Source: Alphaproteobacteria bacterium (GTDB lineage Bacteria; Pseudomonadota; Alphaproteobacteria; Caulobacterales; Parvularculaceae). Taken from it: 38,615 bases of DNA. A program made the position numbers and the translations under genes. Positions 18,377 to 25,248 of this stretch are shown here, in pieces (the stretch's first letter is position 1; the number at the start of each line of letters is the position of its first letter). Where the stretch lies: positions 1-38,615 of the forward strand of contig JAADIQ010000080.1 of NCBI GenBank assembly GCA_013151255.1, in the 5' to 3' direction. The notes under the pieces are model-generated. The model searched no databases, was not told where the DNA came from, and saw only the letters and a program-made list of their open reading frames with translations.

Positions 18377-19648
18377 ATGATAAAAAAATGGCCGTTGCTT
18401 ATCGTTGTGATCGTCGCGCTGGGCGTTGGCTCCTGCGCCAAGCTGACGCTTGCTTGGGCGGATTTAAAACCTGACGGACCGGCGGCGCGGCCTGAAGCGC
18501 TGGGCGCGTTCGGGTCGCAAGCGCCGGTAGCCAGTCTTGAAGATTGGACCGTGCTGCGCCGGCCGGCGCTGAAAGAGGCGTTGCAGGCAAATATCTACGG
18601 CTATTTTCCCGACAGCTACAAATTAACGGTTCTGGACCGCAAGCTTCTGGACGAGAATGCTTTTGGCGGCGGTCGGCTGGAAGAATATAAGTTGCGCGCG
18701 CAATTGCAGTTTGGCGAGACATCAAGCGAAACCGAAACCTTCTATATGGATGTGGTGACGCCGGCGGGCTCCCCGAATGCGCCGGTTATCCTTATACAGA
18801 CATTTTGCCCACGCTGGGACACGCTTCCCCACCCGGCGGTCTATCGCCCCGAAGGCGCCGGCGGATGCGGCGGCGGTCCGGCGACAGGGGTGATGACCTA
18901 TGTGTTCGGTCGTTATATTGCGACCCCGCCGACACAGATGATCCTCGCGCGCGGTTATGCGGTGGCGACAATTTATCCGAGCGAGTTCGCCCCGGATGAC
19001 AAAGACGAAGGGCTGGCGGCGCTGAAGCAAATGTCTGCGGGCCTCGCGCCGGACAAGCAACGCTGGGGCGCCATCGCCGCCTGGGCCTGGGGCTATTCGC
19101 TGATGATTGACGCGCTCGAACAAGACGCAGAAGGCCCTCGCGATTATATTTCTTGGGGCCATTCGCGATACGGCAAATCTGCACTGCTCGCCGCCGCGTT
19201 TGACGACCGCATCAGCGCCGTAATCTCGCATCAGTCGGGCACCGGCGGCGCCTCGCTCAACCGGCAAAAGAAAGGCGAGAGCGTCAAAGCGATTATCGAT
19301 GCGTTCCCGCACTGGTTTGCAAAGGCTTATGAAAAATACGCCGGCGAAGAAGAGACGATGCCGATAGACCAGCACCAGTTGCTGGCGCTGATCGCGCCGC
19401 GCCCGGTGCTGCTCGGCAATGCCCGGCGCGATGTCTGGTCCGACCCGAACGGGGCGTTTCGCGCCGCCGTGGGCGCCGATCCGGTCTACAAGCTTTACGG
19501 CGCGCAAGGGCTTGACCAGAACCGCCTCGATATCTGGGAGCCGGCCGCAGACCTCGCCTACTGGATCCGGCCCGGCACCCATGGCGTCGTCAAGGAAGAT
19601 TGGCCGGCGTTTTTAGAATTTCTCGATGCGCATTTTTTAAAGAAATAA
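18377..19648 (+). CDS. CE15-like alpha/beta hydrolase (glucuronoyl esterase family), probable lipoprotein
   Basis: This encodes 423 residues. The hydrophobic N-terminus ends VGSC (C20), a plausible lipobox. The catalytic elbow is WGHSRYGKSALL with the nucleophile at about S263, followed by SHQSGTGGASL, HQLLALIAPRPVLLGNA and a late His in PGTHGVVKEDW. This pattern, with R and K after the Ser, is that of CE15 4-O-methyl-glucuronoyl methylesterases, which cleave glucuronate esters in plant cell-wall or algal polysaccharides. The true substrate is unknown. AGGAGA lies upstream of the ATG. It follows trmB by 70 bp in the same direction. Confidence 0.85.
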   Translation: MIKKWPLLIVVIVALGVGSCAKLTLAWADLKPDGPAARPEALGAFGSQAPVASLEDWTVLRRPALKEALQANIYGYFPDSYKLTVLDRKLLDENAFGGGRLEEYKLRAQLQFGETSSETETFYMDVVTPAGSPNAPVILIQTFCPRWDTLPHPAVYRPEGAGGCGGGPATGVMTYVFGRYIATPPTQMILARGYAVATIYPSEFAPDDKDEGLAALKQMSAGLAPDKQRWGAIAAWAWGYSLMIDALEQDAEGPRDYISWGHSRYGKSALLAAAFDDRISAVISHQSGTGGASLNRQKKGESVKAIIDAFPHWFAKAYEKYAGEEETMPIDQHQLLALIAPRPVLLGNARRDVWSDPNGAFRAAVGADPVYKLYGAQGLDQNRLDIWEPAADLAYWIRPGTHGVVKEDWPAFLEFLDAHFLKK

Positions 19649-19949
19649 GACGGTTTGCACCGCTAACGAATTGGTTCGGTCGCAGTATCTTCCTCTGTGC
19701 GCATTCGTCGCAACCCCGATCCTGCACCGGCTTTAGTTGCAAGGTTTCTGCTATTGCCCTCAAGGTTGTCAGTATCCGTTTGGGTTTGAGAGACTGTCTC
19801 TCGCCAACGGTCTCGCGCAAATATCTAAACCTTACCGACACCTTGTCTTCAGCAGCAAAAATTTACCGCCGACATTATGCTTTTGTTGATTGTCATCAAG
19901 AAAAGTACACCCACTATAGAACTACCTAGCTCTAATTACTGCGCATCAT
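19649..19949. other. Intergenic region before the PilZ genes, with a palindrome and a weak promoter
   Basis: No credible gene is seen. GAGAGAC and GTCTCTC (19788-19802) form a near-perfect operator-like palindrome with one central base. TTGTCA at 19890 and TATAGA at 19915 could be a weak promoter for pilZ-1, though the spacer of 19 is long. The base composition is lower in GC than the flanking genes. Confidence 0.4.
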
Positions 19950-19972
19950 CTATTTGGGGAGAAATAGAAATG
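19950..19972 (+). promoter_or_regulatory. Shine-Dalgarno hairpin of the first PilZ gene
   Basis: CTATTT (19950-19955) and AAATAG (19962-19967) are perfect complements, and the loop is GGGGAG, the ribosome binding site. The ATG is two bases beyond the stem. The second PilZ gene has the same arrangement with a different stem sequence. Confidence 0.55.
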
Positions 19973-20359
19973 TCTGCACACATAACAACTCTATCTGATG
20001 AACAAAGAAAAGATCTCCGTTTTGAAATCGCGATGTCCGTCGATGTCGCCAGCGATGGGCGGCGACTGGCTTTTGGCATGCTTGAAAACCTGTCTCGTGG
20101 CGGCGCGGCGGTGTCGGTTTTTCCGCTTCTGGATATCGGGCGTACATATTCTTTCCACTTGCGCGGACACGGCGCGTGGGCGGGGACGGTTGTCAGGCGG
20201 TTCGGCGTGAAATCGCATGGCATTCGCTTTAATATCGGTGAAAGCGATAAGCGAAGGCTGGACGAACTCATCCGAAAATTGTCGCCCGATATCACGTCCT
20301 ATGACGATAAGGAAACGGCTCTAGCTGTTCTTCGAGACAAGACAATCCGCGCTTTTTGA
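19970..20359 (+). CDS. PilZ domain protein (first of a tandem pair)
   Basis: This encodes 129 residues, almost all a single PilZ domain. The c-di-GMP motif RxxxR is RKDLR (about 13-17), and NxSxxG is NLSRGG. VSVFPLLDIGRTYSF and GVKSHGIRFNI complete the barrel, and the protein ends TIRAF. PilZ proteins bind cyclic di-GMP and change motility or polysaccharide output; both motifs are intact, so binding is expected. It is a close paralogue of the next gene, with the same length and the same last five residues, showing tandem duplication. The ATG at 19970 follows the GGGGAG loop of a hairpin. Confidence 0.9.
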   Translation: MSAHITTLSDEQRKDLRFEIAMSVDVASDGRRLAFGMLENLSRGGAAVSVFPLLDIGRTYSFHLRGHGAWAGTVVRRFGVKSHGIRFNIGESDKRRLDELIRKLSPDITSYDDKETALAVLRDKTIRAF

Positions 20360-20495
20360 CGCTTGCTGCGACCTTACCGATTTCTCATTGCGCCAATCCA
20401 AAGTTTCGGATCGGCGTTTACTTTTCGTTGGTGTTTGCGGAGCAAAATTCCCGCATAGGGTGAATTATCCCGGTGTGATCGCGAAATTCTCCTAG

Positions 20496-20516
20496 CCTAA
20501 GGAGGACTTAGGAATG
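20496..20516 (+). promoter_or_regulatory. Shine-Dalgarno hairpin of the second PilZ gene
   Basis: CCTAAG (20496-20501) and CTTAGG (20507-20512) are perfect complements around the loop GAGGA; the ATG begins one base after the stem, at 20514. The ribosome site AAGGAGG is thus half in the stem and half in the loop. Confidence 0.6.
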
Positions 20517-20903
20517 AACACACAAACACAGGCGAGATTTGTCGAACGCCGGCAAAGTCGCCGCTTTGATACCAAGCTGTCGGTTGACGTGGTCAGCGAT
20601 GGACAAAAAATTGCCTTTGGCATGGTCGACAACCTGTCGCGTGACGGCGCGGCGGTGTCGGTTTTTCCACTGCTTGATGTCGGGCGCAAATATGGGTTCC
20701 ACCTTTCCGGCCATGGCGTGTGGACGGGTGCGGTGGTCAGGCGGTTTGGAACCAAATCTCATGGCATTCGTTTCGATATCGACGAAAGCCAAAAGCGAAG
20801 GCTCGATAAGATAATTTTGAGCTTGTCGCCTGAATCGTCGCCAGACGACGGTGATGAGGTGAAGGTCGCCGACCTCCGAGATACGACAATCCGCGCTTTT
20901 TGA
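20514..20903 (+). CDS. PilZ domain protein (second of a tandem pair)
   Basis: This encodes 129 residues. The c-di-GMP motifs are RRQSR (about 12-16) and NLSRDG; VSVFPLLDVGRKYGFHL and GTKSHGIRFDI follow, with the same TIRAF ending as its neighbour. Most differences from the first copy are in the N-terminal ten residues and the acidic region near the C-terminus. The two genes are 154 bp apart, so each may have its own promoter. The stop is 11 bp from the stop of the convergent glycosyltransferase; a 6-bp stem TTGATG/CATCAA (20900-20918) spans both stops. The link to exopolysaccharide is inferred from the adjacent glycosyltransferases. Confidence 0.9.
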   Translation: MNTQTQARFVERRQSRRFDTKLSVDVVSDGQKIAFGMVDNLSRDGAAVSVFPLLDVGRKYGFHLSGHGVWTGAVVRRFGTKSHGIRFDIDESQKRRLDKIILSLSPESSPDDGDEVKVADLRDTTIRAF

Positions 20904-20914
20904 TGCGCTAGACA

Positions 20915-21898
20915 TCAAGTCTTTGTCCGGGTTTTATCGGTGAAGTTGGCGATGATGCATCGCGAGAAGACATCGGCTGTGTAGCCTGTCGGCTTGCCGT
21001 TTTTGCGCCGTAGCAACACTACTTTGGCATTGTAAATGAGCAGCCCGGCAAATTTTGCAACGCCTACAAAAACAGCATAGAGCCCGCCATAATTCTTGTG
21101 GTAATATCGCCGCCAAGAATCAAACCAATAGGCAGGCAGCGCGCGCGTTGCCGGCCCATCATGTTGGACGCCAGTGGCAACGCCGCCAATATGGACAATG
21201 CGCGACGCCGGCACATGCCAGGCCTCCCACCCCTGTCGGTGAAGACGCAGCATCAGATCGGTTTCTTCAAAATAAAGGAAATATCCAGGGTCCATTAGCG
21301 TGCTTGGCGATGCGCTAACCCGCAACATAAAAGCCGCGCCGGACACCCAGTCTGTTTTGAGGGGGGCGTGCGACAAGGGCGCGGTGACGGATTTGCGCAA
21401 AGCGAGCCTGTCGATAAGCCTTAATTGGGCTTCGCTTGCAAGCTCTATCCATGCTGTCGGGAATTGAAAACAGCAGCTGGCGTCCTGTCCCGCTTCATCC
21501 ACCAGCCTGGCGCCGGCAATAGCCGCTTCTGGCGTTGCTTTTAAAAAATCATACAGTATGCGTATTGATTGCGGGTCTGGATATGCGTCGGGGTTTAAAA
21601 AGAAAACATATTCGGCGCCGGCCCGCACAGCCCTCTCATAGGCAATGTTATTGGCGCCGGCAAAACCAAGATTGGCGCCAGCGTCTATGAGTTCAATGTT
21701 TTGGTATTGTTGATCGCTTGCGAGGCGTTGTTGCAATAATGCATATTCATCGTTGGGCGAGGCGTTGTCGACAATAAATATACGCCAACCCTCAAAGCCG
21801 TTATGAGCGCCAACAATTTCATCAAGATGCGCAAGCAGCACGTCCGCAGTGGCGTAATTTACAATGATTGTCGCGACTACAATTTTCGGGTGTTGCAT
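20915..21898 (-). CDS. Family 2 glycosyltransferase (rhamnosyltransferase-like)
   Basis: This encodes 327 residues from the ATG at 21896-21898; a TTG at 21916 would add six residues but has no ribosome site. The GT-A fold is seen in VATIIVNYATADVLLAHL, IFIVDNASPND, NLGFAGANNIAYE, YVFFLNPDAYPDP (DxD-like) and YFLYFEETDLMLRLHRQGW, typical of WbbL-like GT2 enzymes. A hydrophobic segment near the C-terminus (about 275-300) may anchor it. It probably adds a sugar to a lipid-linked or surface glycan. It follows the other glycosyltransferase by 31 bp, so the two form an operon. Confidence 0.9.
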   Translation of the reverse strand: MQHPKIVVATIIVNYATADVLLAHLDEIVGAHNGFEGWRIFIVDNASPNDEYALLQQRLASDQQYQNIELIDAGANLGFAGANNIAYERAVRAGAEYVFFLNPDAYPDPQSIRILYDFLKATPEAAIAGARLVDEAGQDASCCFQFPTAWIELASEAQLRLIDRLALRKSVTAPLSHAPLKTDWVSGAAFMLRVSASPSTLMDPGYFLYFEETDLMLRLHRQGWEAWHVPASRIVHIGGVATGVQHDGPATRALPAYWFDSWRRYYHKNYGGLYAVFVGVAKFAGLLIYNAKVVLLRRKNGKPTGYTADVFSRCIIANFTDKTRTKT

Positions 21899-21929
21899 TC
21901 TTGTTTCCGTTACCAAGGGGCGTGCGCCT

Positions 21930-22934
21930 TTATTGACGATGTTCTATGAGCGTTGCCGATCGATTGCGCGCACGCCCAATCCAATATTGCAATGCGCCCG
22001 CCGCCTCCCATGGTTTTTGCATCATGATGAGGCTCGCATGCGCCCAGCTATCGGCTGTGACTGGCTTATCGCGCAATGCCATGCGGGTAATTTGCAACGG
22101 ATAGGCGAGGAGAATGAAGAACAGCGCCGGATGCAAAATCGCGCCGCCGAGCAATCCGGCAACGCCAAGCCCGGTCCAGAAAAAAGCCCGTAAAGTTTCA
22201 CGCGCCCAGATTTGTTCCGGTTTGCCGCGGTGGAGGTGGGAGACCTCAGCAAAGGCATGCCCGGCGCGCCGGGCGCGTTTCAGCCACTGGCCAAGAGCGG
22301 TCATTGCGATATCGTGCGCGTACATTTCTGCGTCCAACCGGTGAATTTTCCAGCCCGCAACGCGCAGGCGCACGCAAAGCTCGGGCTCTTCTCCGGCGAT
22401 CAGGCTGTCGCGATAGCCGCCAACTATGTTGAGCGCTTGCGCGCGCGCCATAGCGATGCCGCCGCAGAAAAGCGTCTCACCAGCGGGCGCCGCCCACTCC
22501 CGGTTTGCGATACGATTATAAATCGTTCGTTCAGGGAATTTTTCCCGGCCCTGCCCGCAGACGATCGCCACTTCCAGATTGGCGCTAAGGAACGCCGCGG
22601 CGGTCTCAATCCAGCCGGGGGCGATTTCACAGTCGCCGTCGACAAACTGGATTAGTTCTGGCGCGCCCTGCGCGCCCAGCCGTTGGGCGCCGGCATTGCG
22701 CGCCCGCGCGGCGGTGAACGGCCTGCCCATATCAAGCGCGACAACATCAGCGCCCAGCGCGCCCGCCGCATCGACGCTGCCATCGGTGGAGCCGGAATCG
22801 ACATAAACAATGCGGCGGCCATCGCCGGCCGCTGATTTCAGGCAAGCGATCAACCGCGCGCCTTCATTGCGGCCGATAATGACGATGCCGATATTGGGGC
22901 CGATATTGGCGACGTTATCTGAATGCGTATCCAT
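21930..22934 (-). CDS. Family 2 glycosyltransferase with C-terminal membrane segments
   Basis: This encodes 334 residues. The GT2 motifs are IGIVIIGRNEGARLIACL, IVYVDSGSTDGSVDAA, LIQFVDGDCEI (DxD), FCGGIAMARA and GGYRDSLIAGEEPELCVRLR, followed by a hydrophobic region at about 245-285. Enzymes of this shape elongate surface polysaccharide on the cytoplasmic face of the membrane. The start ATG at 22932-22934 has no strong ribosome site. It is the first gene of a two-gene minus-strand operon. Confidence 0.9.
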   Translation of the reverse strand: MDTHSDNVANIGPNIGIVIIGRNEGARLIACLKSAAGDGRRIVYVDSGSTDGSVDAAGALGADVVALDMGRPFTAARARNAGAQRLGAQGAPELIQFVDGDCEIAPGWIETAAAFLSANLEVAIVCGQGREKFPERTIYNRIANREWAAPAGETLFCGGIAMARAQALNIVGGYRDSLIAGEEPELCVRLRVAGWKIHRLDAEMYAHDIAMTALGQWLKRARRAGHAFAEVSHLHRGKPEQIWARETLRAFFWTGLGVAGLLGGAILHPALFFILLAYPLQITRMALRDKPVTADSWAHASLIMMQKPWEAAGALQYWIGRARNRSATLIEHRQ

Positions 22935-23009
22935 GAAAGCGCGGTCTAACCTGACTTGGCGCTGAAGGCGATGCGCCGATGAGACCTGCTTACAATAATT
23001 GCGCCGTTG

Positions 23010-23507
23010 TTAGGCGTATCGCCGTCCGCCGCCGAACATGGCGCCGATGATCCCAAACAGAAACGACGCCGCCCCCCACAAAACCGCAAAGCCGCCGCCG
23101 GCATAGACCGCGCCATGGACGCTCACAGGCACCGCCGGCTCAAATTGTTTGTAGACGGATGTCGCGATGGTGCGATCAAGGTGGCGCGCAACCAGGAGCG
23201 GGCGGACATAATCGCTCGCCGCTTCCAGCATTGCGAGATGCTGGTGGAGAGCGTCAAGACGCTCCACGGATGTGTCATAGCCGCCGCACATTGCTTTTAA
23301 GAGGTCTTCAGAACTGCGGCATTCGCTTAACGCCGCCTCGCGGGTGTAGCCATTAGCGGACATGTCGGCGTCATAGTTGGCGACCATCGTCGTCAACTCG
23401 TCGACGCGCCCTTGCAGGCTTTGCATATATTGCAGCGTAAAACCCGGCGCCTGCGCGCCGATCAGCGCCCCGGCGATGCCTAAAAGAAAAGCCAGAAAAC
23501 GTCCCAT
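23010..23507 (-). CDS. DUF2937-like membrane protein
   Basis: This encodes 165 residues from the ATG at 23505-23507, which has GAGGGGTGGG upstream on the minus strand; the longer frame lacks such a site. There is an N-terminal membrane segment GRFLAFLLGIAGALIGAQAPGF, a central coiled helix with QYMQSLQGRVDELTTMV, and a C-terminal membrane segment (about 135-158) GGGFAVLWGAASFLFGIIGA. The pattern PGF-x-QYMQ-L-GRVDEL resembles DUF2937. The function is unknown. Confidence 0.7.
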   Translation of the reverse strand: MGRFLAFLLGIAGALIGAQAPGFTLQYMQSLQGRVDELTTMVANYDADMSANGYTREAALSECRSSEDLLKAMCGGYDTSVERLDALHQHLAMLEAASDYVRPLLVARHLDRTIATSVYKQFEPAVPVSVHGAVYAGGGFAVLWGAASFLFGIIGAMFGGGRRYA

Positions 23508-23580
23508 GAAGCCCACCCCTCGCGACGGCGACAATTCACCCCGGCCCCGATTTTGGCCCATCGGCGCAACAAAAGCCATA

Positions 23581-23712
23581 TAGCGAAATCAATGAATATT
23601 GATTTCGCTATGGTTGTTTTCGCTCGCGGCTGATCCTTGCTACGCAAGGGCCTGCGCGGGCGCGGCGCATAAGCGCCGGACTGCGGTCGCAGTCTTTTAG
23701 AATCAACATTCA
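23581..23712. repeat. Intergenic element with four consecutive perfect hairpins
   Basis: Four perfect inverted repeats follow one another in 114 bp. They are: TAGCGAAATCAA / TTGATTTCGCTA (23581-23610, loop TGAATA); CCTTGC / GCAAGG (23635-23649, loop TAC); GGCGC / GCGCC (23664-23677, loop ATAA); and GACTGC / GCAGTC (23679-23694, loop GGTC) followed by TTTT. The outer sequences TGAATATTGATTT (23593-23605) and GAATCAACATTCA (23700-23712) are also imperfect inverted repeats of each other. It fits a MITE- or REP-like dispersed repeat or a structured RNA. The last hairpin could act as a terminator on the plus strand. Confidence 0.6.
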
Positions 23713-23765
23713 CGTTAATCGGCTATCATTGCAGTGGGGTTATGCCAATTGACGCCGCCGCCGGG

Positions 23766-24506
23766 CTATTTTTTGCGTGAAGCGGCGAAAAGCCCGATTA
23801 GGCCGGTCAGCATCAGCGGCAGACCGGCGGGGAGCGGCACGACCATTTCCGGCAGATCCTCAAACGGGTCGTCAAAGGGGCCTTCAGGCGGATCGCCAAT
23901 AGGGCCAATAGGGTCTGCGGGCGGCGCAACCGGCGGCGGGGGATTATCGCCGGGGGGCGCCGTGTTTCCCGGCGGCGGGGCTTGCGCTGTCAGGCCCACA
24001 GGGATGAGTGAGCCGGGAAACCCGCCGCCGGGGATAAATCCGGCCTTGCCCGGCTTGCCGTCTGGCGCCAGCGCCAGGCCTATCGGCGAGCCGATGGCGT
24101 TTGTTTGCGTCCCGGTCGCCCCAGTGTTGCCGCCGGCAATCGCCGAGACCATGGCGGTGGTTAAATTCCCCGCGCCGGAACCCGCGCGCGCGCTTAGCTT
24201 TGGCGCGGCGGCGAAGGCGGGCGCCGTATGGGCACCGGGCGCTGGCAGACAGTCAATTTCTATCCCCGGGCGGGCAATGCCCCCCGGCTGTCCCAGAGTT
24301 GGGCAGTCTTGCGCTGTCAGGCGGCGTGTCGTGATGGGCCCGGAGGTTGGTTGGGCGCCATTTTCGAACAGGTTGGCGCGCGCTGGCGGCGCCATCGCGG
24401 CAAAAGCGGTCCCATGGGTGACGCCAAGACGGTACGCCGTCGGCGTCAAAGCCGCCGTCGTCATCGCAAAAAAGATAATTAACGCCAAGATTTCACGGCG
24501 TTTCAT
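23766..24506 (-). CDS. Proline-rich exported protein with VPLPA-CTERM sorting tail
   Basis: This encodes 246 residues from the ATG at 24504-24506; a GTG nine bases upstream is possible. An N-terminal hydrophobic segment (about 6-25) serves as signal. The middle is Ala/Gly/Pro-rich without a recognisable domain and contains two cysteines, in QDCPTLG and EIDCLPAP. A Pro-rich stretch precedes a C-terminal VPLPAGLP, a hydrophobic helix LMLTGLIGLF and a basic end SRKK. This tripartite tail is the VPLPA-CTERM class of PEP-CTERM signals, recognised by exosortase-type proteases, which lie outside this window. It is divergent from rimP. Confidence 0.8.
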   Translation of the reverse strand: MKRREILALIIFFAMTTAALTPTAYRLGVTHGTAFAAMAPPARANLFENGAQPTSGPITTRRLTAQDCPTLGQPGGIARPGIEIDCLPAPGAHTAPAFAAAPKLSARAGSGAGNLTTAMVSAIAGGNTGATGTQTNAIGSPIGLALAPDGKPGKAGFIPGGGFPGSLIPVGLTAQAPPPGNTAPPGDNPPPPVAPPADPIGPIGDPPEGPFDDPFEDLPEMVVPLPAGLPLMLTGLIGLFAASRKK

Positions 24507-24595
24507 GGCCTGCACCCATCATTTGTGTCAGGGGCAAGACTTCAAGACCGGCGCCAGATTTCCGGGCGTTTTCGTGATTGATCGCCGCGCGGGGG

Positions 24596-24624
24596 CTGAC
24601 AAGCCCGATTGGGCGCCTTATATA
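24596..24624 (+). promoter_or_regulatory. Strong sigma70-like promoter of the rimP-nusA-infB operon
   Basis: CTGACA (24596-24601) and TATATA (24619-24624) are separated by exactly 17 bases. The distance to the TTG of rimP is about 88 bases, and the expected start near 24631 lies upstream of the terminator at 24650-24677. Confidence 0.65.
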
Positions 24625-24649
24625 GCCCTCAAACGCTGTCGAATAATCG

Positions 24650-24677
24650 AAAGCGGGCCCCGCGGGGCCCGCTTTTT
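24650..24677 (+). terminator. Intrinsic terminator in the rimP leader
   Basis: AAAGCGGGCCCC (24650-24661) and GGGGCCCGCTTT (24664-24675) are perfect complements, followed by TT, so a very stable stem ends in five T. No plus-strand gene ends upstream between the PilZ genes and this point, so it lies inside the operon leader and would attenuate rimP transcription. GGCCCG at 24702-24707 repeats part of the 3' arm and could pair with the 5' arm instead. Confidence 0.8.
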
Positions 24678-24711
24678 CATTACCTGGTTAGGTGTTTTAA
24701 AGGCCCGAAGT

Positions 24712-25248
24712 TTGACGCTGCAAGACCAACACTTGTTTGACCTTATCAACCCCGCCGTTGAAGCGGCCGGGTTTGAGCTGGTGCGCGTTAAACTGACCGG
24801 CGGCAATACCAAAGTTCTCCAGATTATGGCCGAGCGTTCCGACAAGACCATGACGGCGAAAGACTGCGCCAGCCTGTCGCGCGTATTGTCGCCGGTGCTG
24901 GAGGAAGCCGACCCGATTGACAGCAGTTACAACCTTGAAGTTTCCTCGCCCGGCATTGACCGTCCGCTGGTGCGGGCGAAAGATTTTGAAGACTGGCAAG
25001 GCTGGCCAGCGAAGTTGGAACTGAACCGGTTGGTTGAGGGACGCAAACGGTTTTCCGGCATCGTCGCCGGCATTGATGACGGCAAGGTTGCGTTCGATAT
25101 TGAGGGCGAGGATGAGACCGCGCTCTTTCCTATGGAGTGGATTGTCAGCGCCAAGCTGGTTCTGACCGATGAATTGGTTGCCGAGAGCCTCAAAGCGGCA
25201 AAAACGAATATGCAGGAGCAAGAACATCATGATGGAGACCAATCGTGA
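24712..25248 (+). CDS. rimP: Ribosome maturation factor RimP
   Basis: This encodes 178 residues from a TTG at 24712, the only start that gives the family N-terminus (LQDQHLFDLINPAVEAAGFELVRVKL); the frame is open far upstream, but that part is antisense to another gene. RimP features are AERSDKTMTAKDCASLSRVLSPVLEE, YNLEVSSPGIDRPLV and the C-terminal SH3-like FDIEGEDETALFPMEWI. RimP assists 30S maturation. Its stop overlaps the nusA start (GTGA), a translational coupling seen widely in this operon. A rare start behind a leader terminator suggests tight control. Confidence 0.93.
   Translation: MTLQDQHLFDLINPAVEAAGFELVRVKLTGGNTKVLQIMAERSDKTMTAKDCASLSRVLSPVLEEADPIDSSYNLEVSSPGIDRPLVRAKDFEDWQGWPAKLELNRLVEGRKRFSGIVAGIDDGKVAFDIEGEDETALFPMEWIVSAKLVLTDELVAESLKAAKTNMQEQEHHDGDQS

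Noticed and set aside
19600..19929. Plus-strand frame of 109 codons after the CE15-like gene
   Set aside because: It overlaps the end of that gene in another frame, has no ribosome site and no recognisable motif.
20900..20918. TTGATG/CATCAA stem at the convergent stops of the second PilZ gene and the glycosyltransferase as a terminator
   Set aside because: The stem is only 6 bp, AT-rich and without a T-run on either strand, so it is too weak to call.
23480..23713. Minus-strand 77-codon frame across the hairpin block
   Set aside because: Its N-terminal part is encoded by the inverted-repeat element and the rest overlaps the DUF2937 gene; best explained as a repeat-derived spurious frame.
23734..24711. 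Upstream extension of the rimP frame by 326 codons
   Set aside because: It is antisense to the VPLPA-CTERM gene and runs through the promoter and terminator; RimP homology begins only at 24712.
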